Assembly: GCF_011386835.1 (NCBI RefSeq)
Contig: NC_088796.1
Location: 32,133,011-32,197,010 of the forward strand
Direction of reading: 5' to 3'
DNA: 64,000 bases
From: Chrysemys picta bellii
Taxonomy: Eukaryota; Chordata; Testudines; Emydidae
The position numbers and the translations under genes are program-made. Below the pieces are notes generated by a model. That model was not told the DNA's origin. It did no database searches and saw only the letters and a program-made list of their open reading frames with translations. Positions 1 through 11,500 of the stretch are shown here, piece after piece. Positions within the stretch are counted from its first letter, which is position 1. The number at the start of each line of letters is the position of its first letter.

Positions 1-1730
1 TCCTGACAATGGTACTGGTCCATTACTAGATAGAAATGGTAGAATTATCAATAATAATGCAGAAAAGGCAGAAGTGTTCACTAAATATTTCTGTTTTGTA
101 TCTGGGGGGAAAACAGATTATATAGGCTCATCATATGGTGATGATAACACTCTTTCCATTCCACTAGTTCTCTGGAGGATGTTAAACAGAAGCTACTGAA
201 ATCAGATTTTTAAGTCAGCAGGTCTGGATAATTTGCATCAAAGAGTTTTGAAAGAGATGGCTGAAGAGCTCACTGGACAATTATTGTTGTTTTTCAATAA
301 GTCTTGGAGTACTGAAAAAGTTCCAGAAAGCTGGAAGAAAGATAATGTCCCAATTTTTAAAAAGGGTAAATGGGATTACCTGGGTAAGGATAGGCCTCTC
401 AGCCTGACGTCAATCCTGGGCAAGATAATGGAGCAGCTGATACTGGACTCAATTAATAAAGGATTAAAAGAGGGTAATGTAACTAATTCAAATCCACATG
501 GGTTTATGGAAAATAGACTCTCACAAACTAACCTGGATTTTATTTTTTTGTGATGAAATTACAAGTTTGGTTGGTAAAGGTAACAGCATTGATGTAATCT
601 ACTGAAACTTTTGTAAAGGTCCCTCATGACATTTTGGTTAAAAACATAGAAAGTTATAAAATTAACATGAAACTCATTAAATGGATTAAAAACTTACTAA
701 TTGATAGGTCTCAAAATGTAACTACAAATGGCGAATTATCATCAAGGTCTGTTTCCTATGGGGTCCTGCTTAGATTGGTTCTTGGCCCTATGCTATTTAA
801 CATTTTTATCAATGATCTGGAAGGAAATGAAATCATCACAGATACAGTTTGCAGATGACACAAAAATTGGGGGAGTGGTAAGTAATGAAAATGACAGGTC
901 ACTCATTCTGAGCGATCTGGATCTCTTGCCAAACTGGGTGCAAGCAAACGGTATGCTTTTTAATAACAGTTAAATGTAAATTTAGGAACAAAGAATGTAG
1001 TCACACTTACAGGATGGGAGACTCTATTCTGGAAAGCAGTGACTCTGAAACTGGGGGTTGTGGTGCATAATCAGCTGAACATGAGCTACCAATGTGACAC
1101 CGGACCCAAAAAAGCCAATGCAATGCTGGGATGCATAAACAGGGGAACCTTGAGTAGGAGAAGAGAGGTTTATTTTACCTCTGTATTTGGCACTGGTGTG
1201 ACCACTGCTGGAATACCGTGTCCAGTTCTGGTGCTCACAATTCAAGAAGGACATTGATAAATTGGAGAGGGTTCCCAGAAGAGCTATGGAAATGAATAAA
1301 GAATTAGAAAACCTGCCTTATAGTGATAGACTCAAAGAGTTCCATCTATTTAGCTTAACAAAGAGAAGGTTAAGAGGTGACTTGATTACTGTCTATAAGT
1401 ATCTACCTGGGGAACAAATATTTGGTCTTTTCAATCTAGCAGAGAAAGATATAACATGAGCCAATGGCTGGAAGTTGAAGCTAGACAAATTCAGATTAGA
1501 AATAAGGTTTAATTTTTTAATGCTAAGAGTATTCAACCACTGGAACAATTTACCAAGGCTCGTGCTGGATTCTCCAACACTGACAATTTTAAAATCAAGT
1601 TTAGATGTTTTTCTAAAAGTTACACTCTAAGAATTATTGTGGGGAAATTCTGTAACCTGTGTTGTACAGGAGGTCAATCAAGATGTTGCAATGGTACCTT
1701 CTGGGCTTGGAATCTATGCATCTCTGATCC
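1..1730 (+). mobile_element. CR1 LINE, 5' truncated by the window edge, decayed
   Basis: This is the 3' half of a CR1-type non-LTR retrotransposon reading left to right. Its reverse-transcriptase frame can be followed in pieces from about base 5, and the 3' untranslated part runs to about 1722. It ends with a CR1-style tail (aggaggtcaatcaagatg, then a ccttctgggcttggaatc-like stretch). Family knowledge: CR1 is the dominant LINE of turtles, birds and crocodilians and moves by target-primed reverse transcription. Several stops and frameshifts make it inactive. The 5' end lies outside the window. Confidence 0.9.
5..1459 (+). pseudogene. CR1 reverse transcriptase (ORF2) remnant
   Basis: Broken pol frame of the CR1. 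Frame 2 runs from base 5 to about 555 with one in-frame stop at 197-199. It contains CR1-like reverse-transcriptase text such as GQLLLFFNKSW, VPESWKKDNVPIFKKG and RPLSLTSILGKIME. The frame then shifts: LGPMLFNIFINDLEG is read from the frame beginning at 634. It shifts back to frame 2 for the catalytic box QFADDTKIGGV at about 845-877 (FADD is the polymerase metal-binding motif). A later block, PRRAMEMNKELENLPYSDRL to DLITVYKYL, at 1274-1410 matches the C-terminal CR1 region. At least two frameshifts and one stop rule out function. Confidence in the family is high because the motifs occur in the expected order. Confidence 0.85.
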
Positions 1731-2435
1731 CTGTATTCAAACTGACTTGAAACCCAGACATTTTTGAGGATTGAATGTTAACATATGCATAACTATTTTT
1801 TCCTTCTTTTTCCTCCGATGTACCTGCATTTCGGTACTTCCTGGATTCATCTAGGTCCAGAAACACTGCTTTTCAGTGTATTTCTAGCCAAATAGAATAA
1901 ATGGAAATCTCATATTTCCAGTCCACTTTTGCAGACCCACGAGGTTTTAATTGATGAACTTCATAGATTTGTAGGGAAAGACTCTGCGCTGCATTTTTAA
2001 CAGGTGTAGCACAGAACTCAACCCCAGGGGGAACAGGGGAGCTTAGGTGACTTAAGGGAGCTTGTGCCCTTCTGATCCTTGGCTGATCCAAGGGCTGGAG
2101 AGTCTCCTGTTGTAACTTAAACAGCCCTTGGGGCCTGTCTAAGTTTTGGCAGTTTTCCAGACCACCCTATGGCAGGGGTGCTGGAAGTAGGGGTGTTGGG
2201 AGAGCGGCAGCTTGAAGTGATTTCCATCATATTCAGGATTTACAGTTTTGTTCAATGGCTCTCAGGACCCCCACTATAAAAATTGTTCCAATGCTCTGCC
2301 CTATGGGACACAGTGCTGCCCCAAATCTCCACATCCCTCTGTGCTGTGGCCCCACCACAACACACCCTCTGCCACTTCTTGCAATGCCTCAACACCAGGG
2401 CTTGTCGGATCATCAAAATGCAGCCTGAATGGCTG

Positions 2436-2645
2436 TCCTTTGAATCATAGAAGATTAGGGTTGGAAGAGACCTCAGGAGGTCATCTAGTCCAACCCCCTG
2501 CTCAAAGCAGGACCAATCCCAACTAAATCATTCTAGCCAGGGCTTTGTCAAGCCAGGCCTTAAAAACCTCTAAGGAGGTCACCTCCCTCCATTACTTTGC
2601 AATGCCTCTGCTGAGGGAATCCTCCTCTGGCAGGAATTGGGCTTT
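2436..2645 (-). mobile_element. CR1 3' end, reversed
   Basis: Read on + this starts with gaatcatagaagattaggg, then ggttggaagagacctcagga and the ggtcatctagtccaacccc block. That is the reverse complement of the standard CR1 3' terminus. Similarity continues through the 'taaaaacctctaaggagg' stretch and fades near 2645. No coding part remains. Confidence 0.85.
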
Positions 2646-2716
2646 TATGACGCTTATATGTCATTCTTGCACTTATAGGCAGCATAAGGGGGCTAGAGTG
2701 GGGCTGAGGATCTCAC

Positions 2717-3030
2717 CCATAGATTTTTAAGGCCCAAAGGGACCATTAGGATCATCTTTTGCGAAACACAGAACATACAATTTCACCCAGTAATTCCTGT
2801 ATTGAGCCCAGTATAGTGGCTGAAATAGCTCATGTGTTTTAGAAAAAATATTCAGTATTGACTTAAAGATTTTGGGTAATTAAGAATCTACGACAACCTT
2901 TGGTAAGCTGTTCCAGTGGTTAATTATCCTCACCATTAAAAATGTATGCCTTATTTGCAGGCTGAATTTTTGTAGCTTCCACTTCCAGCTGTTGAATCTT
3001 TTTATGCTTTTGTCTGCTACCTTGTCATTG
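2717..3030 (-). mobile_element. Second reversed CR1 3' end, different subfamily
   Basis: Starts 'catagatttttaaggcccaa' and continues with 'gggaccattaggatcatc', 'aatttcacccagtaattcct' and 'gttccagtggttaattatcc', all read as a reversed CR1 tail. It lies about 70 bp beyond the 2436-2645 copy but represents a different 3' UTR subfamily, so the two are separate insertions in the same orientation. Confidence 0.8.
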
Positions 3031-6000
3031 TTTATGCAAACTGAGCCAAACCTTCATACCTGTTGATGGTACCTGTTACTGAATATTAGTAACTGAGAGC
3101 TAAAAAGTGTTAAATATTTAAATAAAGAATGTATGACAAAGACATTTTGGAAATAACACATTACTTTTACATTTTGGGATATCATGTGTAATCTTCTTAA
3201 TGCACATCATAGCTTCTGTAATTCTTTATAGGTGTTACACATAATTGCTTCCTGGGAAAAATACATTAATTACAAAATAATGCAGTGTAACATGTTTTAG
3301 TAACCATATATACTGCTATTGACACTGGCATCAGTGGAAACTGTAGAGTAGGAAATATATGGACAAGAGAAGTTTCCCATACTGTCCTGACTTGGAGAGT
3401 CCACTTTGATGGGTTAGAAGACTTCTATATCTCTACCATCAATTCTTTGTTGAGACTACCAATCTGCTTGTCAAAGGACTACCAACCAGGGTGTAGACAA
3501 ATATCCACTAAGAATGGAGACCAACAACTAATTTAATCAGAACTATTAAATGTCCACCAGATAATAGAGTTTCAGTTGACACATTTGAGTCACTTACCTA
3601 GAAGTGAAGTCCTCTGTAGCCCATTCCCAGTCTTCTGAGCCACCCAGTCCCACTCATCTTGAAAAATAAATAAATGAAGTAATATGCATGTACTACATTT
3701 TATAATACAATAATGTGGTTCCTGAGTGGGAATCCTGCAAATCTAAAGACCAAGTAGTTTATCTGCACAGAGGAATAGGATGATTATTATTAGAGAAAAT
3801 GACTCCTATTACTAATATAGAATATACCACAAGTGATGTTCCAACTTTGAACAATATGAAATAGATTAAATCTTACCCCTGCTTGGATCTTCCAATGTAC
3901 CCACTACCAGGTTTGGTTGAACTGCAGGCTCCAATGTAGCCTAATATCCACTGCAATGCTCATGGACCACTGAATTTCTCTCAGTACTGAATATATTGGT
4001 TAGAAATTTACATGAAGGGTCACAGGGAGAAGGATTTATTGTATTGCACACTTTTCTGAATCAGGACGGAAAGCCATAGGGATATGTTACTGAATGAGGT
4101 GGAATGAACAAAACACAGCTTATTCTTATTAAAGGATAACTGGAGTTTAAAATATGAATAGGAGCACTGTGTTGAAAAGGGGGCTAAGGACAGCTTGATA
4201 TTTATTAATTAAAAAAGAAAGCTGGGCTTAGAATGGAGATCAGATGCACTTGGGGAATAAGCTATGCAGAAATCACCAGAGTGAGTTATATCAGCAACTT
4301 TGCTTTAGACTTCAGAGCAGTCATTTTGCTGCAGAATGAAGTTATAGCTTTTCTTGTGCTGTGATTGGCTAATAACCTCCATCTGGAGAACAGTTTAAAA
4401 TAAAACCTGTTTGCTCTTTTAAATCATTTTCTCAGGTCATATGTGAGTGCAAATGGATGTTTAGCAGACGGGATTTACTTTAAGTGTTTGTCTGCACACA
4501 TCACCTAAGCATTAATTAATGTTGTACAGTTATTAATAACTAATTAAAATTTAATAGATGTGTCAAAATTTAAGCAAACATTCAAATATATACGTATTGT
4601 ATGAATTTAATTGAACCACTAATGTCTGAATAATGAATAAATAATAAATTATTAGCAAACACAATAATAAAAAGAACTATTATGAAACAAGAGGCCAATG
4701 AACAGACTCTGACCAAATCTGGCCCCCTTTGTGAGGGAGCTACCCCTCACTAAGACCCAAATCAAAAACAACAAATATGTATGGTTAGGCTGCTGATGTA
4801 CTGAGGCCACTGTCGATCATTCAGACCAATTTTGTCTCATTATTTTCTTGTACTCCCCTATCTGTTGTCATCTCTTGTCTCTTGTCTTATACGTAGACAG
4901 TCTTTTGTTCTGTGGGTAGGCACCCACTACTAGAGGAGCTGAACTTAATAGGGAGTGTTCCATTTGGAAAGATTCTGAGCATGGCAAGCCCACCATGGAG
5001 ACTACAAGTCCCATGATGCCTTGGGGAAGAGAGAGCCTTCTGCTTCCAAGAGATGCAGAGAGAGCATGTGGTGGGGAGCTGAGATCTTTGTCAGGTGAGT
5101 GGACATTGCTTTGAGGAGCTCTGTCTACTGATGGAAAGCCAGAAGCTGCGGCTGAGAACCTGCTGTGACTAAGCAGGGAACATCAGAGACTGTTGCTGGG
5201 CTTCATTGGACCCAGGGCAGAGACAGTGACAGTGCCCAGAACTGACTGAGGTTGGCAAGCAGTGAAGACAGTGCAAGTAATCACCACTTTTATTATTCCG
5301 GAAAGTGCTTTCAAGGGAAGGGGATAGTAGAGAGACGTTACCGGCTTGCCTGAGTCTGAGAAGAGAGGAAGTAATCTTATTGTCTAACCAGGATCCAGGG
5401 TTACTGACCCCTGGTTAAAAAACCTCCCATCCTCATATGGGTTGTGCAGCTTGGAATGATCCCAAATTGGGATTGGTCAGCCCCTTATTGCCTTGGCTGG
5501 ACTGTTTTACTGAACCAACAGAGTGCTGTCCTCAGCTTCAAGATCCTCAAGCACCCACCCAAGTAAGTGTTTAGAACTCTGACATTCAGAGGAGCGCACA
5601 CTCAGGAGTGGGGTAAATGGTGCCACTGTCAATGTAAGTTGGTTAAGTTTAATTTACTGTTGTAAACTGCATTTATTAATTGATTTATAGAAGTCCCCCC
5701 TACTGACTTAAAATGTTTGTGACATTTTAATTAATCTCAAACTGTGTAATATCATGTATTTTGTTAAGTAAAGGCCTGTTAACTCTAATCTAAGTATATA
5801 TTGTTTATAATTGGCACTTTTGAGTTAGACCCATTGCATAGATTAGCTCAGGTTTATTCCTGGAGGCTCTCAAGGCACACCAGTGAATGTGTACAGGGCC
5901 CAGCCAGGTGGAGGCACCACCAAGATTAGTTTCCTTTATAAGAAAAAGGATTCAGCAAAGGGGTGGATGGAGGATTCCCACTTATCCAATGTTACCACTA

Positions 6001-6090
6001 GGATACTCAGGATCTCCTTTACTGTCGACAACATCAGGCACTCGGGCATGTAGGTGAGTGTTGCTTGCTCCCAAGTAACTCAGGGAGGAA
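3031..6090. other. AT-rich DNA without genes; unclassified repeat-like block at about 4860-5980
   Basis: No coding region or recognisable element in 3031-4860. From about 4860 to 5980 the texture changes to less AT-rich sequence (for example 'actacaagtcccatgatgcc' near 5003), with no long frame and no visible terminal repeats. It reads like an old LTR-type or other interspersed element, but I could not find matching ends and do not assign a class. Confidence 0.3.
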
Positions 6091-6094
6091 AGGG

Positions 6095-6190
6095 AGGGGC
6101 ACATGTGTTTGTACAGTGCCTTGCACAATGAGGTGCTGGTCCATGACTGGGGCTCCTAAGTGCTCCAATAACACAAATAAATAAATAAAC
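6095..6190 (+). repeat. 3' tail of a MIR/CORE-type SINE
   Basis: Contains 'tttgtacagtgccttgcaca' followed by 'atgaggtgctggtcc' and an (aaat)n end at 6175-6189. The same tail appears at the end of the fuller SINE at 53314-53587 ('gcacagtgcttagcacaatg', then aataaataataat), so this is a second, head-less copy. Confidence 0.65.
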
Positions 6191-6194
6191 TAGC

Positions 6195-6330
6195 TATTAC
6201 ATAGCTTTTTATATCCACGGATCTCAAAGTACATTATCCACATTTTAAACAGTTCAACTGAGGCACAAAGGGGCGAAATGACTTGCTCAAGGTAACTCGG
6301 CAGGCAGAGTGGCAGAGTCTACAGATATCG
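6195..6330 (-). repeat. MIR-type SINE core, reversed
   Basis: 'ccacattttaaacagttcaa', 'ctgaggcacaaaggggcg' and 'gacttgctcaaggtaactcg' are the reverse complement of the conserved MIR/CORE-SINE core. Only the core survives. It directly adjoins the SINE tail at 6095-6190 but has the opposite orientation. Confidence 0.75.
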
Positions 6331-6962
6331 TAACAGATTATCAATTCCTTAGAGCAGGAAATATGTCTGTGACATATCAGTGCTTCCAGGGAGAGGAGGA
6401 ATTCTACTGCAGAGGCAGCTGATTCCCTGTACTGGTAGGGAGGGAGAGATCCATACATGGATGGTTCCTTCCATGTGTGCAGATCAATTGGGGTATGATT
6501 AGACCTTAAAACAGGGGGATTTCTTGACGTAGACAGAAGAGAATATTGAAACTCAGCCTGTTAAATATAAATTTGATACTGCATGCTTAATTTTACCCGC
6601 AGCTACTTGGGTACAACTGCTATTGATTTCAGTGGGCGCTTAAGGCAAAATTTAACCCAAAGTTGTTAAGTGGAAAGAATAAAATTGGCTCAGTTGTTTG
6701 AAGTGTATTCAAATATTTGCTGCTGCAAAAGAAGGAATAAGGTTTCATCCTGAGTGCATTTATAGAATAAGATTGTCTCATGTCATATATTGACGACATT
6801 CAGCTTCCTTGTATCTATCCAAAATTTATATGCTTTGGGTTAAGATGCTTTGTAAATAGGTGCTATTGACATGTGAATCTTGGAGTTAGGACCATAACAA
6901 TTTGTTGATGCAATTTGTATATGCAGGAGATGATGCTCTACATCAATTCAAGCTCCACAGAT

Positions 6963-7056
6963 GATATTAGAGAGACTAGGTGGATGAGGTATTATCTTTT
7001 ACTGGACCAACTTCTGTTGGTGAGAGAGACCAGCTTCCAAGAGTCTTTTCCTACAG
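6963..7056 (+). repeat. Terminal fragment of a second Penelope-like family
   Basis: 'atattagagagactaggtgg', 'attatcttttactggaccaa' and 'cttctgttggtgagagagac' match the fragment at 34419-34497 and join the type of head seen at 13250-13305. That head (gtagctgtgtcagtc) resembles the head of the other terminal repeat in this window (gtagccgtgttagtc). I infer a related PLE family from this. Confidence 0.5.
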
Positions 7057-7318
7057 AGGGGAAAGGCTCCAGCTTCTGAGAGGCAGCAGGACACTACAGT
7101 GCTAAAAACTGCAGTGTAGATGGGGAGGCATGGCTTGGAGTGTGACTCACCTCCACATCCACACCCTTCAGGTATGTCTTAACTCTACTTCCCTAAGCCG
7201 CGCCTCACTAGCTACACTGCCATTTGTACTTGTGCTAGGGAAGCTGTGCTGCTGAAAGAAGCATGCAGCGTAGATGTACCCTTTATGTTCTGTTCCCTTG
7301 ATCTCAGTCAGACTCTTA

Positions 7319-7917
7319 GATATGTTTACACTGCACAGTAAGCCTGGTCAGGGTTTTGGACTCAGTTATTTCAAGCCTGTGGCCGCATTTATACTGCATT
7401 GTAAACCTGTGTTTCCACTTGCTGGACCTGGGTCTCAGAGCTGTGCTGATGTATTCATACTGCACTATGCAGACCTTCTGACTCAGGTCTGCAGCTTGAC
7501 CTGCAAACACACTGCAAAATGACAAGGCTTGGACCCGAGTCACAGACCTATCCCCCATACAGGGCTGGCTCCAGGGTTTCAGCCGCCCCAAGCAGCCAAA
7601 AAAAAAAAAAAAGCCGCGATCGCGATCTGCGGCGGCAATTCGGCGGGAGGTCCTTCGCTCCCAGTGGGAGTGAGGGACCGTCTGCCGAATTGCCGCCGAA
7701 TAGCTGGACCTGCCGCCCCTCTCCGGAGTGGCCGCCCCAAGCACCTGCTTGCCAGGCTGGTGCCTGGAGCCAGCCCTGCCCCCATAGCAGAGTTCAAGGA
7801 CCCAGGTCCTGAGTGCTTACTGACCCAAGTCAGACTGACTTGTGAGTGAATGGAAGTGGGGATGTGGGTTCAAATGTGAGTCAGAGCACAGGCTTAATGT
7901 GCAGTGTAGACATATTC
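7319..7917. mobile_element. PIF/Harbinger-type MITE with TTA duplication, containing a hAT MITE
   Basis: The ends form imperfect inverted repeats: left gatatgtttacactgcac, right (reverse complement) gaatatgtctacactgcac, followed inward by agtaagcct/attaagcct. Both sides are flanked by TTA (7316-7318 and 7918-7920), the typical 3-bp duplication of PIF/Harbinger transposases. Without the inserted hAT element and its extra 8-bp copy the element is about 372 bp. It has no coding capacity, so it needed a transposase in trans, plausibly from elements like 24201-28415. Confidence 0.7.
7560..7778. mobile_element. 219-bp hAT-type MITE inserted in the Harbinger MITE
   Basis: Left end cagggctggctccaggg; right end, reverse complemented, cagggctggctccaggcacc. 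Perfect 8-bp target duplication cccccata at 7552-7559 and 7779-7786, the hAT hallmark. The interior is GC-rich (gccgcgatcgcgatctgcgg), contains an A15 run and an internal inverted repeat around 'ttcggcggga/tgccgccgaa'. Open frames here on both strands are by-products of GC content. The same terminus recurs at 51651. Confidence 0.85.
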
Positions 7918-8295
7918 TTAGATCTTATCTTAATACTGTTACCTATCACCACAGTATCTGAGTGCCTTTCATATAAAATAAATAGCAATTGCTAAGTCCC
8001 TAGTGGTCTCCCTGAGTCTCTGGCACTTCTTCCTGTGCAGGGTATACTACTATTAATAACAACAATATTTTGGTAGGGATTTAGGTAAAAGGGGTGTCAG
8101 TATTGTGAGTGTCTAAGCTGGCCTGATTTACACACTGAGGAGCCAGAAGAAAGTATAAGAAGAGGTAATTTAAAGTAATGTGGTGTCTTATCCCCACAAG
8201 AAATAGTAAGAATATTCCCCTCCTTCTGTTCCATTACTATGTATGGAAGCCCCCTGACATTCATTGAAGAACAGCATTCACCACCAGCCCTTTCT

Positions 8296-8588
8296 GGGCA
8301 TGTCTACATGCTGCATTTGAGGGATGTGACTGCCACATATGTAGACATACCCGAGCTAACTTTAATCTAGCTAGCTCAGGTACCAATAGCAATGAAGCCA
8401 CGCTTCAGCCTAGGCTATACAAGCTATACAACCCTGCCCAGGCCCTAGTTATATACTCAAGTAACTAGGCTAGGCTGAAGTCCATGCTGCCATGACTTGA
8501 CTGCTGTTGGCTCTAGAGCAAGCTAGACTAAAGCTAGCTTGGGTATGTGTCGCAATCATACCTCCAACTGCAAGTGTAGATGTACCCT
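8296..8588. mobile_element. Palindromic MITE, PIF/Harbinger-like ends
   Basis: Inverted ends: left gggcatgtctacatgctgca; right, reverse complemented, agggtacatctacacttgca. The interior is partly palindromic (gctagctcagg / gcctaggc, aagctagcttggg). The 'catgtctacac'-style end is shared by the Harbinger-type elements at 7319, 24201, 42475 and 53846. No clear duplication is visible. Confidence 0.55.
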
Positions 8589-9254
8589 CTGTGCACAGAG
8601 GTGTGTCCCTCCCATCTCTCAAGTGTGTAGTTTAAGCTCCTGAATAGGTTTGCATACCATGGAGCCAACATCAGTATCCCATACCTTTCTGTGGTACAAG
8701 ATAATCACAGACTATATTAGCTAGTCATGAAAATAACTATGCAAATCATGAGAATAACTATGCCTTTTAGACATGCATCTAAACACAGCGTGTATTTATA
8801 CAATAGATCATACTGGTCAGAAAGAACATGTACTGTAAAAGGAAACCCCAATGTTAAGACTGCCATTAAAATATATATATTATTTAAACATGCACATGTT
8901 ATATTTCATATGCAAAAATGTTGTGGCATATGCCAAATATGTATCAATGTGTAATAAACCACAGTATATCTACTATCTACATGGGATAGTATAGAATATT
9001 ATAAGTAATGAGCACTAAATGGCAATTGTCAAAATAACTAAGTAGAGTACATTTTGTGATGTATTATGATTTTTTTTCATTCTTGGGCTAATTCACAATA
9101 GGAGGTCTTCTCCAAATTAGTGTGTATTAATAAAGTTGTATTGTATTTAACTCAGTATGCCAAATGCCCTAGAATTTGTGAAACTCTCCATGCCAACTAA
9201 CGGTACAGAGCAATTCCTGTCAGGTGCTGAGTACTCTCAACTCCTGTTAAGGTC
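8589..9254. other. AT-rich DNA, nothing recognised
   Basis: Low-complexity AT-rich sequence with a short direct repeat near 8727-8765 (two copies of ataactatgc about 28 bp apart). No coding signal or element ends seen. Confidence 0.4.
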
Positions 9255-9318
9255 AATGGAAGTTGTGAAAAGAAGAACAGGAGGACTTGTGGCACCTTAG
9301 AGACTAATGGAAGTTGTG
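9255..9318 (+). mobile_element. 38-bp Penelope-like insertion with 13-bp target duplication
   Basis: The sequence aatggaagttgtg occurs at 9255-9267 and 9306-9318. Between them lie 38 bp (9268-9305) reading 'agaacaggaggacttgtggc' and 'accttagagact', which match the inner part of the PLE terminal repeat seen at 34131-34268 ('cgaatacttgtggcacctta'). The flanking sequence is continuous if one copy of the duplication and the 38 bp are removed. The interpretation is a retrotransposition event truncated to 38 bp. Confidence 0.7.
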
Positions 9319-11427
9319 GTTATTCAGGAGACATTCAGCGCTCTGCAGGATAAGGCCCTTAGTGTCAAAACTGAATGTTTCCTTAAGCCTTGGTTTTTTT
9401 ATGGTTACTTTTCTTGTTTTAGTTCAGTTTTAATTGATGCAGACAACATACTATGTACAAAGACAGATTTAAAGCTGAAGGAATAGGAGATCATCAAGTG
9501 AAATATTTCTGTCTATCAAGGCCGTCCCTCAAGAACATTGAAATTGATCATAGAGATATATATTTGGTGTCTGTGAGAGGGACAGAAAATCACAATGCAG
9601 CTGATTCAGTATTTATCATCTTAACACTTTTCAACTTGAAATAACACAAAAGCTTTTTTACTTCAAAAGACCAATATTTAAAGGGTGTTGATTTATGTAA
9701 ATCAATAATTTATCAACTTGCTTTCATTCTGTGCTGCTAGCCAGATGCTTCTGGCTTTGCATTGCCAGACGATGTCAGCTGCAAAGCATAATGGCCTTGT
9801 GCTTCATGTAGAAATAAGAACATAAATATTTTAAAAATCCTGCCACAGGAAGTAAGGGGTTTTGGGGTGGGGGTGAGAGATTTTACCGGTTTACTGTTAG
9901 AGTAGTGCTGATCTACATATTTTATGGGTTAGTTTTATCAGAAGTGGAGGCAGGGACATCTCAGTCTGATTTTTATCTCCTAACAAGGCTGACAGACCAA
10001 AGTCTTTTCAAGGCAATTTGTTGAAGACATCTGGTGAAGCTTTCTAGGGGATAAACACACAGCAGAGTGTTCCTCTGGTATCAGTTGGCATGGCAACCAG
10101 TAAAAGATTATTCAACATCAGTTTCAAAAAGGTTGAGGCCTAGTTGAAAATCCATTTGGGCTTCTACCTGCAAAATTGTCCTTTTAAAAATGCACTAAAT
10201 CTTTTCTCAGGGAACTAGAATGAAGCGGTATCTACAACTGTGGTACCTTCAGCCGCAACTAATTCTCAAAGCAGGGTATTAATGATTCCAGGAAACCGAG
10301 GCCCAATATGACAGAGTATTACTGGCACTCTACTAAAAAGCACATTACCAGAAGGACAGTCACAGACTGGAGGAGGAGGTGGAGAGTGGAAAATATGCTA
10401 TTATCAAAGTTTAATGCATTAATTATCATGAAGTGCCATAGGGCAAATTACTATTTATACCACATCATTATATATTATTTAGTAATCTAAGGTTTATACT
10501 TTAAGAGAAAAATCCCACCTTCCCATTCAACTCCCCTCCTTTTTCTAACACTCCTTTGCAAGGTCACCCCACCCTCACCCCCACCACACCCCCAGTGGCT
10601 ACATAATAAATGCTATTTGAGCTTTGTGACACGAAGATGTGCCCCTAAAAGTGAAATTCATACCTTCTCCACAAAGACCACATCATAAACTGTCTTTGTG
10701 AGGGATAACTGTGTGAGTGTTGAGGGAGGGAGAAATCTACCACCAAACCCAGGGGCGTGGAGCATTTCTGACATCCTTCCACAGTTAGTACTCTAGTCTC
10801 TGGGCTGTAATCAGAGTGAGACCATTGTGTAATCCCTACATAGGGTATGTGTTGGAGGATGGCTTCTGCCCACTAGCTCCATTATTTGCAGACCACTGGC
10901 TATGTTCCTGCCTCTCCATATCCTGCCCCTTGATGTGTATGGAGTTGTAAAGTGTGGTTACTTTACCTTACCAGGTCTAGAATATTCTGTCTGGTAGAGT
11001 TCAAACAGCTGGTCAATTGGTAGCAGCTGAAGCTGGAGCTGCGCTGAGGAAATATCCATCTCCTTTCATTCTTTGGTTAAATAAGGCTCATTTCAATGTG
11101 CTAGCTTGATTCTGGGGACATCTACCATCCATGCTGGTACATGCAGAATTGGCACAGAGTGCAGTTTAGCCATAAACGATATGACTATACCTATCCACCC
11201 ATTTTGAAGCTGCTTTCCCTAGCTCAGTAGAGCTATGAGGAAGGCTGCTAATGGGGACAGGACTTTCTGCAGCCCTCAGTTTATGCAGGGGGTCAGCATA
11301 AGGCCTAATCTCCACTTAAATACAGCTTAAGCCCTACATTAAGGACTCATGAGCCCTATATTAAGCCCTATTCATTGCAGCATAGGCCTTCTACTGGCTC
11401 TCTTCAATTAAATTAATTTCACCCTAT
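9319..11427. other. AT-rich DNA without recognised features
   Basis: No coding region, inverted ends or known repeat text were found apart from short pyrimidine and C-rich stretches near 10500-10600. Open frames are short and lack protein-like composition. Confidence 0.4.
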
Positions 11428-11500
11428 GGGCCTGACACAAAGCCTATTAAGTCAATGGAAGGACTCCCATTGACTTCAGTGTTCTTTAGATGGGGACCTA
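11428..11500. repeat. Small palindromic element
   Basis: The left arm 'gggcctgacacaaagcctat' plus 'taagtcaatggaa' pairs imperfectly with 'cccattgacttcagtgttct' plus 'ttagatggggacct'. The same palindrome type recurs at 33925-33997 and, split by a PLE, at 34069-34314. It is probably a short non-autonomous DNA transposon. The right arm is degraded. Confidence 0.5.
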
